A stretch of DNA of 64,000 nucleotides from Omphalotus guepiniiformis (lineage: Eukaryota; Basidiomycota; Agaricomycetes; Agaricales; Omphalotaceae). How positions within the stretch are numbered: the first letter of the stretch is position 1; each line of letters begins with the position of its first letter. The position numbers and the translations under genes were made by a program. A model generated the notes under the pieces. It was not told the DNA's origin. It did no database searches and worked only from the letters and a program-made list of their open reading frames with translations. The stretch spans positions 1,178,001 to 1,242,000 of the forward strand of contig JAQOOI010000017.1 of assembly GCA_028554645.1 (NCBI GenBank), given 5' to 3'. Positions 20,880 to 33,015 of this stretch are shown here, in pieces.

Positions 20880-21845
20880 ATGGGCCAGGGCCAGTCAGTC
20901 TCTCATAACGCATCTAGTACGCCCTTGGCTTCTTCCTCTGGATGTCCTGTTCCCCATGATTCTCCTTCAAGTTCCCGCCAGTGCCCTGTAGACCATGATT
21001 CGTTAAAGGCTTCGTCTTCAAGTTCATCTCAGAAGCCAGCTCAGTGTCCAGTGGATCACACTGCTTCTTCGCAAAAGCCAGCCGAATGCCCTGTTGATCA
21101 TACATCCTTGAGCTCTCTGAATCAAATGCCTACGCTCTCTCAAGGTCGTGCTCCGAATCAAAATATTGATCTCCCAACTTCACGTACAGAATCTACAATA
21201 CCCCGAGATTCCGCTGTGAAATGGGAGTACCCTTCTCCTCAACAATTCTACAATGCGTTGGTGAGGAAAGGATGGGAGACACCAGAGGAACACGTAGAGA
21301 CCATGGTGGAGATTCATAATTTTCTGAATGAACAGGCTTGGCAGGAAGTGCTCAAGTGGGAGAACAGAGCTAATGGGTGATTTTCTGATTCTTTTCTAGA
21401 ATTTGACCACGTATATTGACCTCATATACTAGAACCACTAATGACCTTCAGCTTGCACGATTTAAAGGTCGTCCTGGCGAATTATCTCCAAAAGCCCGAT
21501 TCTGGTTGCTTGCCGGCTGGCTACTTCCTTCTCGGTTCAAGTTAGTCCCTTATCATTCCATGTTTCTACTAGCACAAAGCTGACTACGAATGTAGTTCTG
21601 AGCCACCATTTGACCGACACGACTGGATTGTCCGACGGCCAAAGACAGGTGAGGAAGTGCGCTATGTCATCGACTACTACTCCGCGCCTCCTGAGCCCGA
21701 TGGTTCGCCTGTCTTTTCATTGGATGTTCGCCCTGCTTTAGACAGTTTTGGAAGTCTGAAGGAACGAATTGCTCTTGCAACGGAGGATGCTTGGGCCACT
21801 TTTCGTGAAGAGAGAGCTTCCGCTGCTCCCAAGAGGGAGCATTGA
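20880..21845 (+). CDS. CYC3: Holocytochrome c synthase (cytochrome c heme lyase)
   Basis: Attaches heme to apocytochrome c in the mitochondrial intermembrane space. Three exons (introns 21377-21432 and 21541-21595) give about 284 residues. The N-terminal 90 residues are Ser-rich with four Cys-Pro-Val motifs (GCPVPHD, QCPVDHD, QCPVDHT, ECPVDHT), the heme-regulatory motifs of the family. Then come [18 protein letters not shown], the conserved [20 protein letters not shown] (whose His is the predicted heme ligand), [25 protein letters not shown] and VRYVIDYY. The start gives M-G-Q-G-Q-S, a possible myristoylation-like sequence typical of these proteins. Whether this is the cytochrome c or c1 enzyme (CYC3 or CYT2) is not decided by the sequence. 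Fungal genomes often have one broad-range copy. Confidence 0.95.
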
Positions 21846-22045
21846 CCGCTCCGTTTGATGGGCTGCTTGGTACATTATAGTCGTGCATCGTAATTACGGG
21901 CTGTAATTCCCTCCCCTACTCAAAATAATATAGAATTACCGAGTACCCTCTTCAATTGCCGCAGCGGCTTATCCCGGCGAAAGTTGCTCGCGTAATGAAA
22001 ATAATTTCTCTACTCCTAGTTTGAAGTCTTCCACCACCTACTTTC

Positions 22046-23755
22046 ATGCTTCCTCGTCATCTTCAAAGTCTAGTTGCTCGTAATGCTTTCCAAAGCAGAC
22101 TTCTCCTTCAACGCCAGAATAGACTAAATCTTCACGCGTTTCAACCGTCTTCTCATCGACTAACCGCTGGCTTCCACTCGTCTTCCGCAAATCGAAATGA
22201 GCTCCCAAAATCACCTTTTCAGACATTCGTTGATGTCTTGAGAGATGAATTGAAGAAAAACAGGGAGCTTCAGGAGAATGTCAAGCAGTTGCAGGGTGAC
22301 GTGGATAAATTCCAAGACTCGGAGGCTATGAAGAGAGCTAGGGCAGCGTACGAAAAAGCTAGAGTTCGTCATGTCGAGAAATTGCCCCATTGATTACACT
22401 CATTCTTAACTTAGCTCACCTCGAGCATCAAAGAAAACCCTCGTCTGCGCGCTGCGGCTGAGGAGCTGAAGAAGACTGGTGTCAAGGTAAGCGATGCGGT
22501 CGGAGAGGCTTTGAAGACTATGGAGGAAAGTGAGCTCGTGCGAGCGGTAAGTGATTTGCATTTCCACTGAGTTTTGTGAGTAGGGTTTACGAGTAGTTGT
22601 TTCTGTAGATCTCCAGAGCTTCTGCTGCAGTGTCTTCCACGATCGAAAAGTCCACGGAACCTATCCGTAAGACCGCAGCGTACAAATCTCTGGCCGAGGC
22701 TGTTGTGGATGCGCTTGACGACAGCGGGAGTGCGAAACATGCTGGCTTTGAAGAGAAGGAGGCTAGAAGACTACGGAGGCAAAAACGGCTAGCTAAAGCT
22801 GGGAAAGACGGTGGTCTTGGACCTGCCGGTCGGATTGTCGCAAATCCAGAGTAAGCCCATCTCGTTAAAACTTCCGAGTTTCGCTATAATGACATTTCTG
22901 TTTATAGAGCTGGCTCGTCTGTTGTACTACACAAAGACTCTCCACGACAAGAAAGGTGGAATCATCTCAAAGAGACAAATCCTGTCCTTCGTACTATTGT
23001 TTCTCTCCGGCAAAGCTACGACGAATCAGAAAATCCGGTCGTCAGTTCCATACGGTCCGTCACGGACACCATTGGATCGTGGTTTGACGAGAATGAAACG
23101 GCGCAGGTGATGCGGATGATGAAAGCGCTTGAACCTACCTTCAATACTGAGGGTTTTGAGCGAGAGCTGAGGGAGTATATTGTGCCTGAAGTGGTGGACG
23201 CGTATTTATCTGCAGATCAGGAAGCCCTGAAAGCTTGGTGTGGAGAAGGGGTAGGTTTTCCTTTCAGTCAATAGTTGGCAATCTGGCTGAATGCGCTTTC
23301 TTAGACGTATAATGTTCTTTGGGCAACCATGGAACAGTATTTAAAACAAGGCTTAATTAGTGACAGCAAAGTGCTAGACATCCGGCAAGTCGATGTAGGT
23401 CGTCTTAATTCACTCAACATAGTGTATGTTCTCAACAACCCCGTTTATCCATAGGTTTCGGCTGGCAAGATCTTGGAGAACAATATCCCGGTGTTCGTCA
23501 TCCAATTCAGCACCCAAGAAGTGTTACTTTTCCGCAATGCCAAGACCAAGGAAGTTATGGTTGGATCCGAAGATCGAGTCGAGCAATGTATATACGTCGC
23601 TGTCCTCACGAGAGTGGAAGAGGAGCTAAGTAATGAGTTGACCGGTGGGTGGAAGGTGATAGAGGTAAGTTTTTATAAATATGCGATGTTTCCAGAGTGT
23701 GTAGGACTGATTTGGTTCGTAGATGGCGAGAAGGAGCTCCAGGGCATATCTGTAG
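22046..23755 (+). CDS. TIM44: Mitochondrial import inner membrane translocase subunit TIM44
   Basis: Peripheral matrix protein that ties mtHsp70 to the TIM23 channel during protein import. The first 45 residues form an Arg-rich, acid-free presequence (MLPRHLQSLVARNAFQSRLL). A coiled-coil region follows (DELKKNRELQENVKQLQGDV). The C-terminal Tim44 domain includes GSWFDENETAQVMRMMK, LREYIVPEVVDAYL, WCGEGTYNVL and, near the end, FRNAKTKEVMVGSEDRVEQC. The gene is interrupted by several short introns. The last exon is very short (MARRSSRAYL, stop at 23753-23755) after an intron that starts near 23665. It lies about 200 bp downstream of the heme lyase gene. Confidence 0.93.
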
Positions 23756-23947
23756 ATAAAAGTACATACTACTTACTGTTTAATCATTAGTTATAGGACT
23801 AAGCCAACACGCTACTCATTAGAAATTAATAAGAGGTGCTTCTCCATTGTGAGCCCAGTGAGCATCCGTACTTGCAAACATGCCACTTGGTGTGGAAGTG
23901 TGGAACAACTCACTCGTTAAATAGCTACGATACAGAAAGCCTTGCTA

Positions 23948-26631
23948 TTAGAAATCACCTAGCCCGTCCAAGACGTATAACCCTCCATCGCCATCTCCAC
24001 TGAATGGACAAATTAGGAGTTACAAAGACATACGAAAACGAAAGTATACGGACGTACATGACAAGTTCGTGTTCTCCGTTGAAGCGATCACCCAATGAAA
24101 AGTGTCCAATATCTGCACTAGCCTCGCCCAGGATCCTACCATTCTCCTTGTCACTGCCTTGAAGTGGATGCCACAGGCGAACGAAACCTGAGTAGCCTGT
24201 ATAAAAGAGCAGCACTCTGAGTAAAGAATATAGCTTACCATCTTGACCCCCGGTAACAAGGCCCAACCTGTTTGTAGCAGAAGATTCTGTCCATTCCGCA
24301 TGTACGACACCATATGCGCCGTGTCCTGGACTTGATTGGGCGAGACCGTTGTGTTCAAAGTCATGCAAAGTCTCTGCGCCGAGCATCCGAGTATCATAGA
24401 CGTGCGTGTGGTTGTCGCTGCGTGCGATAGCAAGGTACAAACCATCAGGACTGAATGCGGCACAGTTTACCTCCAAGCCTTCGTGGGGTTGGAGAGTAAC
24501 TGTTTTCTGAGCTTTACCCAGTTTCCTTTCTACGTCGTATATTCTCAGAAAGTTCTGAGATTCCGTCCGAGTGCAGAGTGCGACAAGCCCGCCTGCGGGG
24601 TATTCTCAACCAGGACACACAATGCGATCTTATCTATACCTACCCAAGGGATTGAGGGTGAGAGCGTCACCACCTTCCGTAGCATCAAAGGTGAATAATG
24701 CCTGTTTACTTTGAATATCAAAGGCTTTGTGGAATCCATTTTCGAGTATGTTGCTCGGATCGTCGTTCTTTGGCTCTGAGGACGCAAAAAGATGTCCAAA
24801 GGTAGGTCCGGTGCCCCAACATATTGCACCTACGCTATGCAAATTTGCACTCTCCCGAGGCACAATCGCGAGCGAGAACCGACTGTTAGGGGAGTGGATG
24901 CTCTTATGGATAGTAATGTTCCTTTGAAATTGTCAGGTGTTGGTCCACAGATGTAGAGTACACGAACGTACTGCTCTGCTACAGCTAACAAAGATTGTCG
25001 AGGGTGAGGCAGAAATACTAGATCGTGTGGTACAGCATCGTAATAGTGTCTGATGCCTGGTTCAATGCAACTGCATATAGCATCCTCGGGAGAGTCTTGT
25101 CTTTGATTTGGTGCCCAAACTATGATGCTTTTGTCTGTTGCTGATGAGACAAAAGCGGGACTAGAGATGCCTTTAGCATTCAATGAAGATAGGATGAAAC
25201 GTTACTAGCCTATGGGGGTCGAATGCAACACCGTTGACAGTGTAGAATTTTTTGTATCGCGTGCGGCCGCTCTCTGTTGAAAGGATTATCCACATCTCGC
25301 TCTGAAGATTGCTAGCATTTTACTCACTTTTCATTGACCAGTGTCCTTCCAGCACATGGGAATTCAAGTTTTCATCCCATAAGACAAGTGCCGCCTGTGT
25401 ATTGTATGGATTGTGCTCCTCTACGAAAAGATTGAGATTGCCTTCTACATCTCTTCAGCGAATACAACACCTCCTGCCTGATCCTCGTGTCCACCAGAGG
25501 CTGCGCTGCACATAGCAATCTTGCCTTTATGTTGGACTACTTGGTTGATGGCTTACAAAGAGTTAGCAGGATAGATTAGTAGTTCTGTGTGTTAAGAGCT
25601 TACATCCTGCCGCCTTCTTGAATTTCCTTACTATAGGACTGTGTCTCGTAGGCACTCTGACCGACTCCCTACGAAAGACGCTCTGAGGAAATCGAAGTGC
25701 ATGAGAGCACTATTATCGACTGTCAGTGTGACGATGGCAATGTCCATGCAAAGATAGCTGACTTCGTCCCATAAATATAATTTGCCCTTTCCTTGGTTTG
25801 GTATACTGGGAGGAAAGTAATTTGAATGTGTGTTCAAAGGGCGGTGAGTGCGGTTTGGTGGTGTGTGAGCGACGCGAATCCTGTTCACTCTTTCAGTTAA
25901 TGTGTGAATTGGATCATGTTTCCACTGTAGCATTTGAGATATGACACTTCGTGATGAAGGAGACATGTACACATACAATTTCGCAATCATCTATAGGCAG
26001 TGTTGCGTGATATTCATCCTCAGAGTCCTCCCTGGACCCTGCATTCGGCCTGACAGGTTGATGTTTGCGCTTCTGCACTTACTCAGAAATAAACTGGACA
26101 GGTTTTAAGAAGACTAAATGACCTTGTTGAAAAGCTGCGTCTCTACTTGATCAGGGCGCAGAAGCTCTATCTCTTCATCATCGTCACTCGAGATTTCAAT
26201 CGTCTCGATGACAGCTGGACGTTTCCGCTTCTGTGGCGAAGGTGTTTCACGATAATCCGATAACTTTAGCTGTTTCCATGGACGACTTGATGATGAAGCC
26301 TGTGCAATGTTTGTGAGATTGTTAGCATGAGTTCATGAGTTGATTAAGAGGCACTGACTGACGGTGACCCGAAGACTCCTTGGGTGCGAGAGAGTGGACT
26401 TTGAGCTTTGCTGGAAAAGAAAGGATGACATTGAAGGTATTAAGATGGTACAAAGTGGCTACTATTAAAAAGATAGGTTTACATTGAGTTGAGGTACTTG
26501 TCGCTGTCATCCGTCGCGTCGAATGGCCTCTTCGTACGCCAGCTTATGGTTTCCATCCCCGAGTCGAGTTCTAAATTTTCCAAGAGCTGCTTTCGCACAG
26601 ATTCAACGTCCTTGAGCTCCTGAGCTTGCAT
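23948..26631 (-). CDS. WD40-repeat protein, function unknown
   Basis: Start placed at 26631 (M-Q-A-Q-E-L-K-D-V-E). An in-frame ATG at 26694 would add 21 Thr/Gln-rich residues. The N-terminal third is acidic and disordered, with SDDDEEIELLRPDQVETQLF and a basic patch PSPQKRKRPA that may be a nuclear signal. The rest forms WD40 blades: LYLWDEVSYLCMDIAIV, AALVLWDENLNSHVLEGHW, KSIIVWAPNQRQ, LNPLGR ... KIALCVLVENTP, NCAAFSPDGLYLAIARSDNHTHVYD, GFVRLWHPLQG and a final GDGDGGLYVLDGLGDF ending at 23948. Many small introns make the exact exon set uncertain. A nuclear chromatin role is possible from the basic/acidic N-terminus but is only a guess. It is divergent from SEC1 by about 160 bp. Confidence 0.75.
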
Positions 26632-26794
26632 AGTCTTTTGACTCTTTTGAGTGTTTTGAGTGTAAGTGGTACGATCGATGAAGGTATACGGCAATTTCCG
26701 AATTAGGCAGGCAGGTTGTCCGGCAGGCCGCTGTACCCTAAACAGCGTTTATTGTGGTATCCTAGCAAGCAAAGTGCTATTGCTAAGGGTTATC

Positions 26795-29756
26795 ATGTCG
26801 TCCCTAATCACCGCTGCACGATCTAGTAAGTGCTCATCTATTTGTTATTTCTGTCTTTTTTCTCATTGTCCTGCTTAGAATTCCTGGAAGCCATTCGCTC
26901 GGTGAACCCACCCGGGAGGTGGAAGATTTTGGTTGTCGATGAGCATTCACAAAAGATTCTCGGATTTGTTCTGAAACAGTTCGATATTCTGGAGGAGAAT
27001 GTTACGCGTGCGTCTCATCTCTGAATCTGCTTTGCCGTTATCCTGACATCTCCTTTCGCGATATTGTCTTTAGAGATTGAATCCATCTCCAATTACCGTG
27101 AACCCCAGGCCGCGTTTGAGGCCATGTATTTGCTCATGCCTACCAGCCAGAATGTTGATCGTGTTATCAGCGACTTTAGCGGCACCCCTCAGTACGCTGG
27201 TGCCCATCTATTCTTCGTTGAAGGTAAATACATAATACCCGTTGGCATCACATACTCTGATCCTACTGGCGATGCAAGGTCTCTCGGAACCGCTTTTTAA
27301 TAAACTAGCAGCCTCACCCGCTGAACCGCATCTCCGCGCTTTGAAGGAACTATTCCTTAATTTTCGAGGTGCGCGCCTACAAGAACGTTTTACAGCTATC
27401 CATCGTCTCACTTGCTTCCACAGCCGTGGAGGCTCAAACATTTTCATTGGACTCTCCTGAACTCCTGTACAGCATCTACAGTCCCCCTCGAAATGAAAAT
27501 GCTTACCAGGCTGCACGGGATCGGCTGGAGGAGGATTTGCGGTTTGTTAGCAAGACGGTAAGTCACCTCAATTCAGACATGTTTACGTTCTCATCTTCTT
27601 TTACCAGATTACTAACGTCTGTATTACCCTTAATGAAAATCCTTACGTCCGATACTACGTTCCCCCCAATCATCCACCATTAGGTCCTCTCAAGCCACAT
27701 GCTTCCACTCGACCGCCGCCGCCTTCCGATACGAGTGCCAGATGGCGTACGAATCTCGCTCGGGGAGCAGATGCAAGAGCATACGAGTCGGTAGAAACCG
27801 ATTATGTCTCCAAGTTGCTCGCATTCATGATTCAGAGCAATCTTGACGATCACAAGAAGGCAAATCCTGACTTTGCGGTGGGTCTCTTGGCTTCCTGTTA
27901 GAACTGAGGTTTTGAGTCGTACTTTCAGAAAGATAATTCTCGACCACGAGCGACGCTAATAATAACAGACCGTGCAATGGATATGTTAGCACCCTTTCTG
28001 CATGAATTCACGTACCAAGCCATGGCAAACGATCTCCTGCCTATTGAAAATGGAACGAAATATACGTCAGTACCCGAACTCCCCATGACATGCACCGTCT
28101 GATGCATCTCCTCTATACATATAAATTTCAGTCTTCACTAGGATCGTTTGAGGATAAGACAGCTACGCTCTCGGACGCAGACAATGTCTGGACAGAAGTT
28201 CGGCATATGCATATGAAAGACGCGATTGACAAGCTTATGTCCGATTTCAACAAATTTTTGGAGGAGAACGCGGTTTTCAAGGGGTTCGTATCTCCGTGTC
28301 TGGATGTTTTTCGATTAACTACATGGTTTTTTTTAAAGTGACAATGCTGCCAACCTGAACGATATGAAGGAAATGCTTGCTAGTTTACCTCAATACCAGG
28401 AACAGAGAGAGAAAGTAAGTTTTTCTAAGAGTTTTTGTTTGGTGTCGAGATAACTCATCTCGTTTGAGAAATTTTCGCTACACCTCAGCATGGCCCAGGA
28501 GTGCATGAGCATCTTTGAACGCGACAAACTACCGCTGGTAGCCAATGTCGAACAGGTACGCACTTTTTCAAATGTTTGATGCAAACTTCTGAGACGGTAC
28601 GTCATAGAATTGTGCAACGGGCCTCACACCAGAAGGAAAGACACCCAAACACCTGGTCGAAGAGATGGTACCTCTACTAGACAGCCGGGAGGTGATGTAA
28701 GGCATGACTTCTGTCCAGTCTACCATTCTTCTCACCTTTGAAATAGAAATGCAAACAAGGTTCGTATCGTAGCACTGTACATACAGTACAGAGAAGGAGT
28801 GCCAGATGAAGACCGGCGGCGGCTTTATCAGCATGCACGACTTTCATTAGCGGAGCAGGATGCTGTGAATGCCTTGACACGATTCGGTGTGCGAATTTCA
28901 AGGGTTTGTTTGTTTTGTCCTTCTCAGTCATTCAAGATCTGATCGCCTCATAGACAACTAGCGACCGCGACTTCAAGAAAAAATTGAAGCAAAAGCCATC
29001 CGAGGACGAGTACGAATTGTCTAGGTATAAGCCTTTACTAAAAACCGTTGTCGAGGTATCAGGCATGTGTCTATTTTAGAGGTAACTCTGCTGATGAGTA
29101 CCATAGGATTGTGTTGCAAACAAGCTTGATGTATCCTTGTTCCCATATGTTAAAGAGTCACCCTCAGCTGCCCCTGCTGCACCCAGCCTTCGTCCGACAC
29201 CTACACAATCAACCTCGCTTCGAAGTCAGAAACCTGCTTGGCACCGTGCCGCCCGATCGAGTGCCACTACAGAGGTCAAACCACGCATTCTAGTGTTCGT
29301 CGCAGGTGGTATGACCTACTCCGAAATTCGAGAAGTGTACCAATTATCCACGTCACTGAACAAGGACATCTATATAGGTATGTACTCATGTGTGTTTCTT
29401 TCACACCATTAATTTCTGTTGATTTGATAGGATCTACGCATGTGATCACACCTCGACACTTTGTTGACGATCTCAAAGTGATAGACCTGGGTGGTGTCGG
29501 ATCACGAGCCGTTCCGAACGGATTGCGTGAGCCTATGGGTCAGCGACCCTTTCAAGAATACTACGATGAGAAGTATTTTACGAAGGATGGTCCCCGACCC
29601 CAGCCTCAGCGACAGCCGGCTAAGCCAGCATCGGCACCTCGTGAAACTCTCAAGGCTCCGCGCCTCGCGCCTTCCGATTCCTTTGATTCGACGCTATCTG
29701 GAACTTCATCCGTGAAAGAGGAAAAGAAAAAGAAGAAAGGCTTGTTCAGGTTTTAA
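26795..29756 (+). CDS. SEC1: Sec1/Munc18 family exocytosis protein
   Basis: Cytosolic SM protein that binds syntaxin/SNARE complexes and promotes docking of secretory vesicles at the plasma membrane. Start at 26795 (M-S-S-L-I-T-A-A-R-S-K-F-L-E). Family landmarks in order: WKILVVDEHSQKIL, REPQAAFEAMYLLMPT near 27110, YAGAHLFFVE near 27195, RATLIITDRAMDMLAPFLHEFTYQAM near 27955, ENVFKG-like region near 28270, VRIVALYIQYREGVP near 28758, and the late signature PRILVFVAGGMTYSEIREVYQL near 29280. The C-terminus is a basic tail rich in Pro and Lys (KEEKKKKKGLFRF) ending at 29756. Roughly a dozen short introns are present. Several unspliced frames end in introns, so only the landmarks and ends are firm. 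Sec1 (exocytosis) rather than Sly1, Vps33 or Vps45 fits the N-terminus and tail. Confidence 0.93.
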
Positions 29757-30591
29757 TTGCATAGAAGATTTTTCTCTTGTAATGCTCATGGTGGATTTCC
29801 TTTTGGCTGCGTGTCGCATCTCTCCCTGGACTTTTTTCCTACTCGTGTTCATGACTTTTTCCTCTTCTCTTAGTCTGGAAACAATTTATATTATTTTCAC
29901 TTAAACAATACGACTTTGTTGGGTTTTTATACGCTGACCATAGATCCGAGTTGTACAACATTGAAATAAAGATCATATTTTTATGCAAGAAGTTCCGTTG
30001 TGACCCTCCCATGCCACTCTCAAGGAGACGAGTAATTTCTGTGTCTCAGCCTGATTCAGTCGAGTCCAAAGTACTTAGTCTTGGGTGTTGCAAATTATTT
30101 GCTTTGGCCGCTGTGCCTTGCCGGCCAAATCCTGGGAGATTGTAACTCCGGGTATACCCGGTAAAACCCATTGAAATGCATTGATGGTTGACTTGTCAGG
30201 ACGACTCATTGGCCCCTATGCGTAGTCTCTAGATCTATGTATGTAACCAGGATGCAACTTTTAAATAAAGAGAACAACATGCCACTTGCAAGAGGAAAAT
30301 TTCGGAATTCTAGCCTTGACGCCACACACGCTTCGTCAGTGGAGTCCCGGAGATTCTAGGCGGGTTCCGAATCGTTCCAGTCGCGACACGGGCCATTCTA
30401 CATTCTGGATTTTGGCCGCTGGACTCTGTATAGACTCAAATACTATGTCTAGTCCTGTGGTCATACCTACTACGGTATAACCAAAAGTCTAGATAATTCT
30501 CTGGCTCGCAGTATAAGTATCTGGCGATGGTCCCCTCATCCAATTCACAAATCCCAACTCTAGCAGTTAAACCAGTTCTTCACTTTTAACG
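29757..30591. other. Gene-poor region after SEC1
   Basis: AT-rich 3' region of SEC1 followed by non-coding sequence. It holds a 14-bp perfect palindrome CCGGGTATACCCGG at 30148-30161 and a TATA-like TATAAGTA at 30512-30519 that may drive the small ORF at 30592. No other gene is supportable. Confidence 0.5.
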
Positions 30592-30768
30592 ATGTCTCCC
30601 TTGACCCAATCGATTTGGACTTTGGTCCTTATTGCATCAGGGGAAGGCAAGGGTGGAAAACACCGTTCTTGGTACGCAGCTTCGTCTGTCCTTGAAGTTT
30701 GGATATTTCTAACGTGGCTTCTGTGGTTCCTTCAGAAACCCCAAGCAGTCGTATCGACTACTCTATAA
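30592..30768 (+). CDS. Candidate short gene, 58-codon frame with an intron-like segment
   Basis: ATG at 30592 lies 73 bp after TATAAGTA (30512) and follows a pyrimidine/CA-rich leader that looks like a fungal 5' UTR. Unspliced, it encodes 58 residues that end with a hydrophobic, Trp/Leu-rich segment (VWIFLTWLLWFL) and KPQAVVSTTL. A clear intron can also be read at 30672-30735, with GTACGC donor, CTAAC branch-like word and TTCAG acceptor. Splicing it would create a UGA at the junction and leave a 26-residue peptide ending GGKHRS. No homologue is recognised. This is a candidate only. Confidence 0.3.
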   Translation: MSPLTQSIWTLVLIASGEGKGGKHRSWYAASSVLEVWIFLTWLLWFLQKPQAVVSTTL

Positions 30769-31286
30769 TTATTGAATCATCACAAAATTAATTGGTAAGG
30801 ATCTGCTGTTATTTGGCTGACCTGGGAGAGCTCATCTTCTTTTGCAGTATTTTGTATAACACACAATTCAGTGCTCACCACTCTTGTACTTGATCAATCC
30901 CCTCTTTCCTACTTTAATAAATTATGATGTGCGACAGAGAACCCAATATGATACGATGCCTCAGGCTATTTTTTTGTGCGGCTAGCTGGCCTAATGAGAA
31001 TGAGACGAGACTCGAGTGCTAAAGCAAGAGTAAGATCCGCGTGCTGTGCATTGCGTTAGTATATCGAACTCGCTGAATGCCGTGAGGCCAAACTCCACTC
31101 TAATGGTGTTCCTCTGCTCTCAAGGTGCGATAATACACCAAAGGAACTTCGGAACGAACTTGCTAGAAGAGGATTGCCGGACTGACGTAGGAGAGGTAGA
31201 CTCAAAGCGCAATCGATAAAGTCTTAGAGGATCGTAGGAGGAGGTATAGTGTAACAAGAGATATGATATTATGATGAAAAGGTGCT
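30769..31286. other. Non-coding region before RPT4 3' end
   Basis: AT-rich sequence with AATAAA-like words near 30917. No gene is supportable here. It would include the 3' UTR of the convergent RPT4 gene. Confidence 0.5.
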
Positions 31287-32907
31287 CTATGCCGAATACT
31301 CCAGTTTTGCTGAAAGAATCAATAAATCAATAAAGGCCAAGACATTCAGAAACAGAAGTAGCGCACTCTCATGTTTCTTAGCATCCCCTACTTTGCGTGC
31401 CGCCTTAGTCAAATCTTCCTGGGTTATGTATTCCCTGCGAAGTCGTTAAGACATAAGTCACAACAATAACCACGAGACTCTGACCTATCATCACGAATAG
31501 CACACATGCCCGCTTCAGTTATGACATTACGCAAATCGGCACCGTTGAAACCGTCCGACAACTGGGAGGTGTGTGAAGAAATGATTTAGAGCCAAAGTTG
31601 TCCAAAACTTTACCTTGACAATGGCTTCGTAGTCAATGTCTTCAGCTTTGCTGACAGGCGCGGCATGAATTTTGAGGATCTCCAATCGTGCCTGTTCGTT
31701 TGGTAAAGGAATCTCGATTTTACGGTCTAGACGACCAGGTCGTAACAGCGCGGGATCCAGTGTATCAGGTCGATTTGTTGCCATGATCAACTTTGTCCGG
31801 CCTAAGGAATCGAAACCATCCATTTGGTTCAACAGCTGTGTCATTCAAGCGTGTTAGTGAGATTCACAGTACTTGCTGCTGATCGACAGACCTCCATCAA
31901 TGTTCGTTGAATTTCCCGATCAGCACTTGTACCCTCAGAGAAACGTCGTCCACCAATAGCATCAATTTCGTCCATGAATATGACGCAAGGCTCGTGCTCC
32001 CTCGCATATCCGAACATCTCACGCACGACTCGCGCACTCTCTCCAATGTACTTGTCAACGATAGCAGAAGATACAACCTTTAGGAAGTTTGTTTGAAGAG
32101 TGGCGGCGACGGCTCGAGCGAGTAGAGTTTTGCCTGTCCCCGGTGGACCGTAGAGAAGTACACCCTTGGGAGGGTTGATCCCAACACGTTGAAATAGCTC
32201 AGGATTTAGAAGAGGCAGTTCAATGATCTATAGTATCATGCGCGTGAGGTAGGAGGTTTCGAAGAAGTGTAAAATACGACGCACCTCACGCAATTCGCGA
32301 ACTTGATCTGTCAAGCCACCTATACCAGCAAATGTTGCACCTCCAGGGTCCTCCAAGCTCATTTTGTACACAAGAGGGTCAACTTCTCGAGGTAGAATCC
32401 GCATTATCGTCAGCGTTGTCATATCGAGCGAAACACGGGTTCCACTCTTTAACTTCTCCACTGGTAACGTCGGGCGGAAGGAAACAACATAACGCGGTCC
32501 CGATGAGGCTTTAACGATGACTATAAGATGAAAGCTAGCCTGGTTAGTCACATGAAGCAAAACGAACCTCGGACTCACATCGTTCGTCGTCCAATTGCTT
32601 CATAACCTCTCCAATGATCTGCCCCACAGATTGGACAGCTTTGATGTCCTCCTCGGTCTTCTCAAAGTCCTTCTCTAGATCCTTCAAGGAGAACCTCACT
32701 AACAGACATAAGCGAAGAGTGAAAGGTGACACTCGCAGCGCGACCTACAGTTTTTCAGACTCTCGCTGCTAATTTCGTGGTTGCGCATTTTCTATAAGGA
32801 TTCAGCGACAGAGCGCGATACAGGCAATACATACAGACCTCTCTATAGCTCTTGAGTGCCTCCGTTCGCCGTGCGTCCATTGTACCGGATGATGTTGAGG
32901 CTTCCAT
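31287..32907 (-). CDS. RPT4: 26S proteasome regulatory ATPase subunit Rpt4 (PSMC6)
   Basis: One of six AAA+ ATPases of the 19S base that unfold and feed substrates into the 20S core. Start at 32907 ([14 protein letters not shown]). An in-frame ATG at 32961 would add 18 residues. An N-terminal coiled coil ([16 protein letters not shown]) is followed by the OB-like domain ([14 protein letters not shown]) and the Rpt4-typical [17 protein letters not shown]. The AAA domain has Walker A GPPGTGKT near 32130, Walker B FMDEID near 31970, and [15 protein letters not shown] near 31720. The C-terminal exon is short: spliced after KKHE, it gives T-K-L-E-Y-S-A and a stop at 31287-31289. Because the intervening stretch (about 31309-31365) is also open, both forms are readable. 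About six introns in all. Confidence 0.95.
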
Positions 32908-33015
32908 TGTGGGAGTTGGTGAGTATAAGATAGAGACGCGTGTTACGCGTCCTCTTTCCATTTAGGGACTTTGGAGAATTACATACATAAAGGAATGGGA
33001 GGAAAGTTTAGCTAT

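Noticed and set aside
26632..26694. Upstream ATG at 26694 as start of the WD40 gene
   Set aside because: Adds 21 low-complexity residues rich in Thr/Gln and lies close to the divergent SEC1 start; the ATG at 26631 is kept, though the longer form cannot be excluded.
30148..30161. 14-bp palindrome CCGGGTATACCCGG as an operator
   Set aside because: No nearby gene start within a sensible distance and a single copy; could be chance.
32908..32961. ATG at 32961 as start of RPT4
   Set aside because: Would add 18 residues with no family counterpart; the 32907 start fits the usual Rpt4 N-terminus better.
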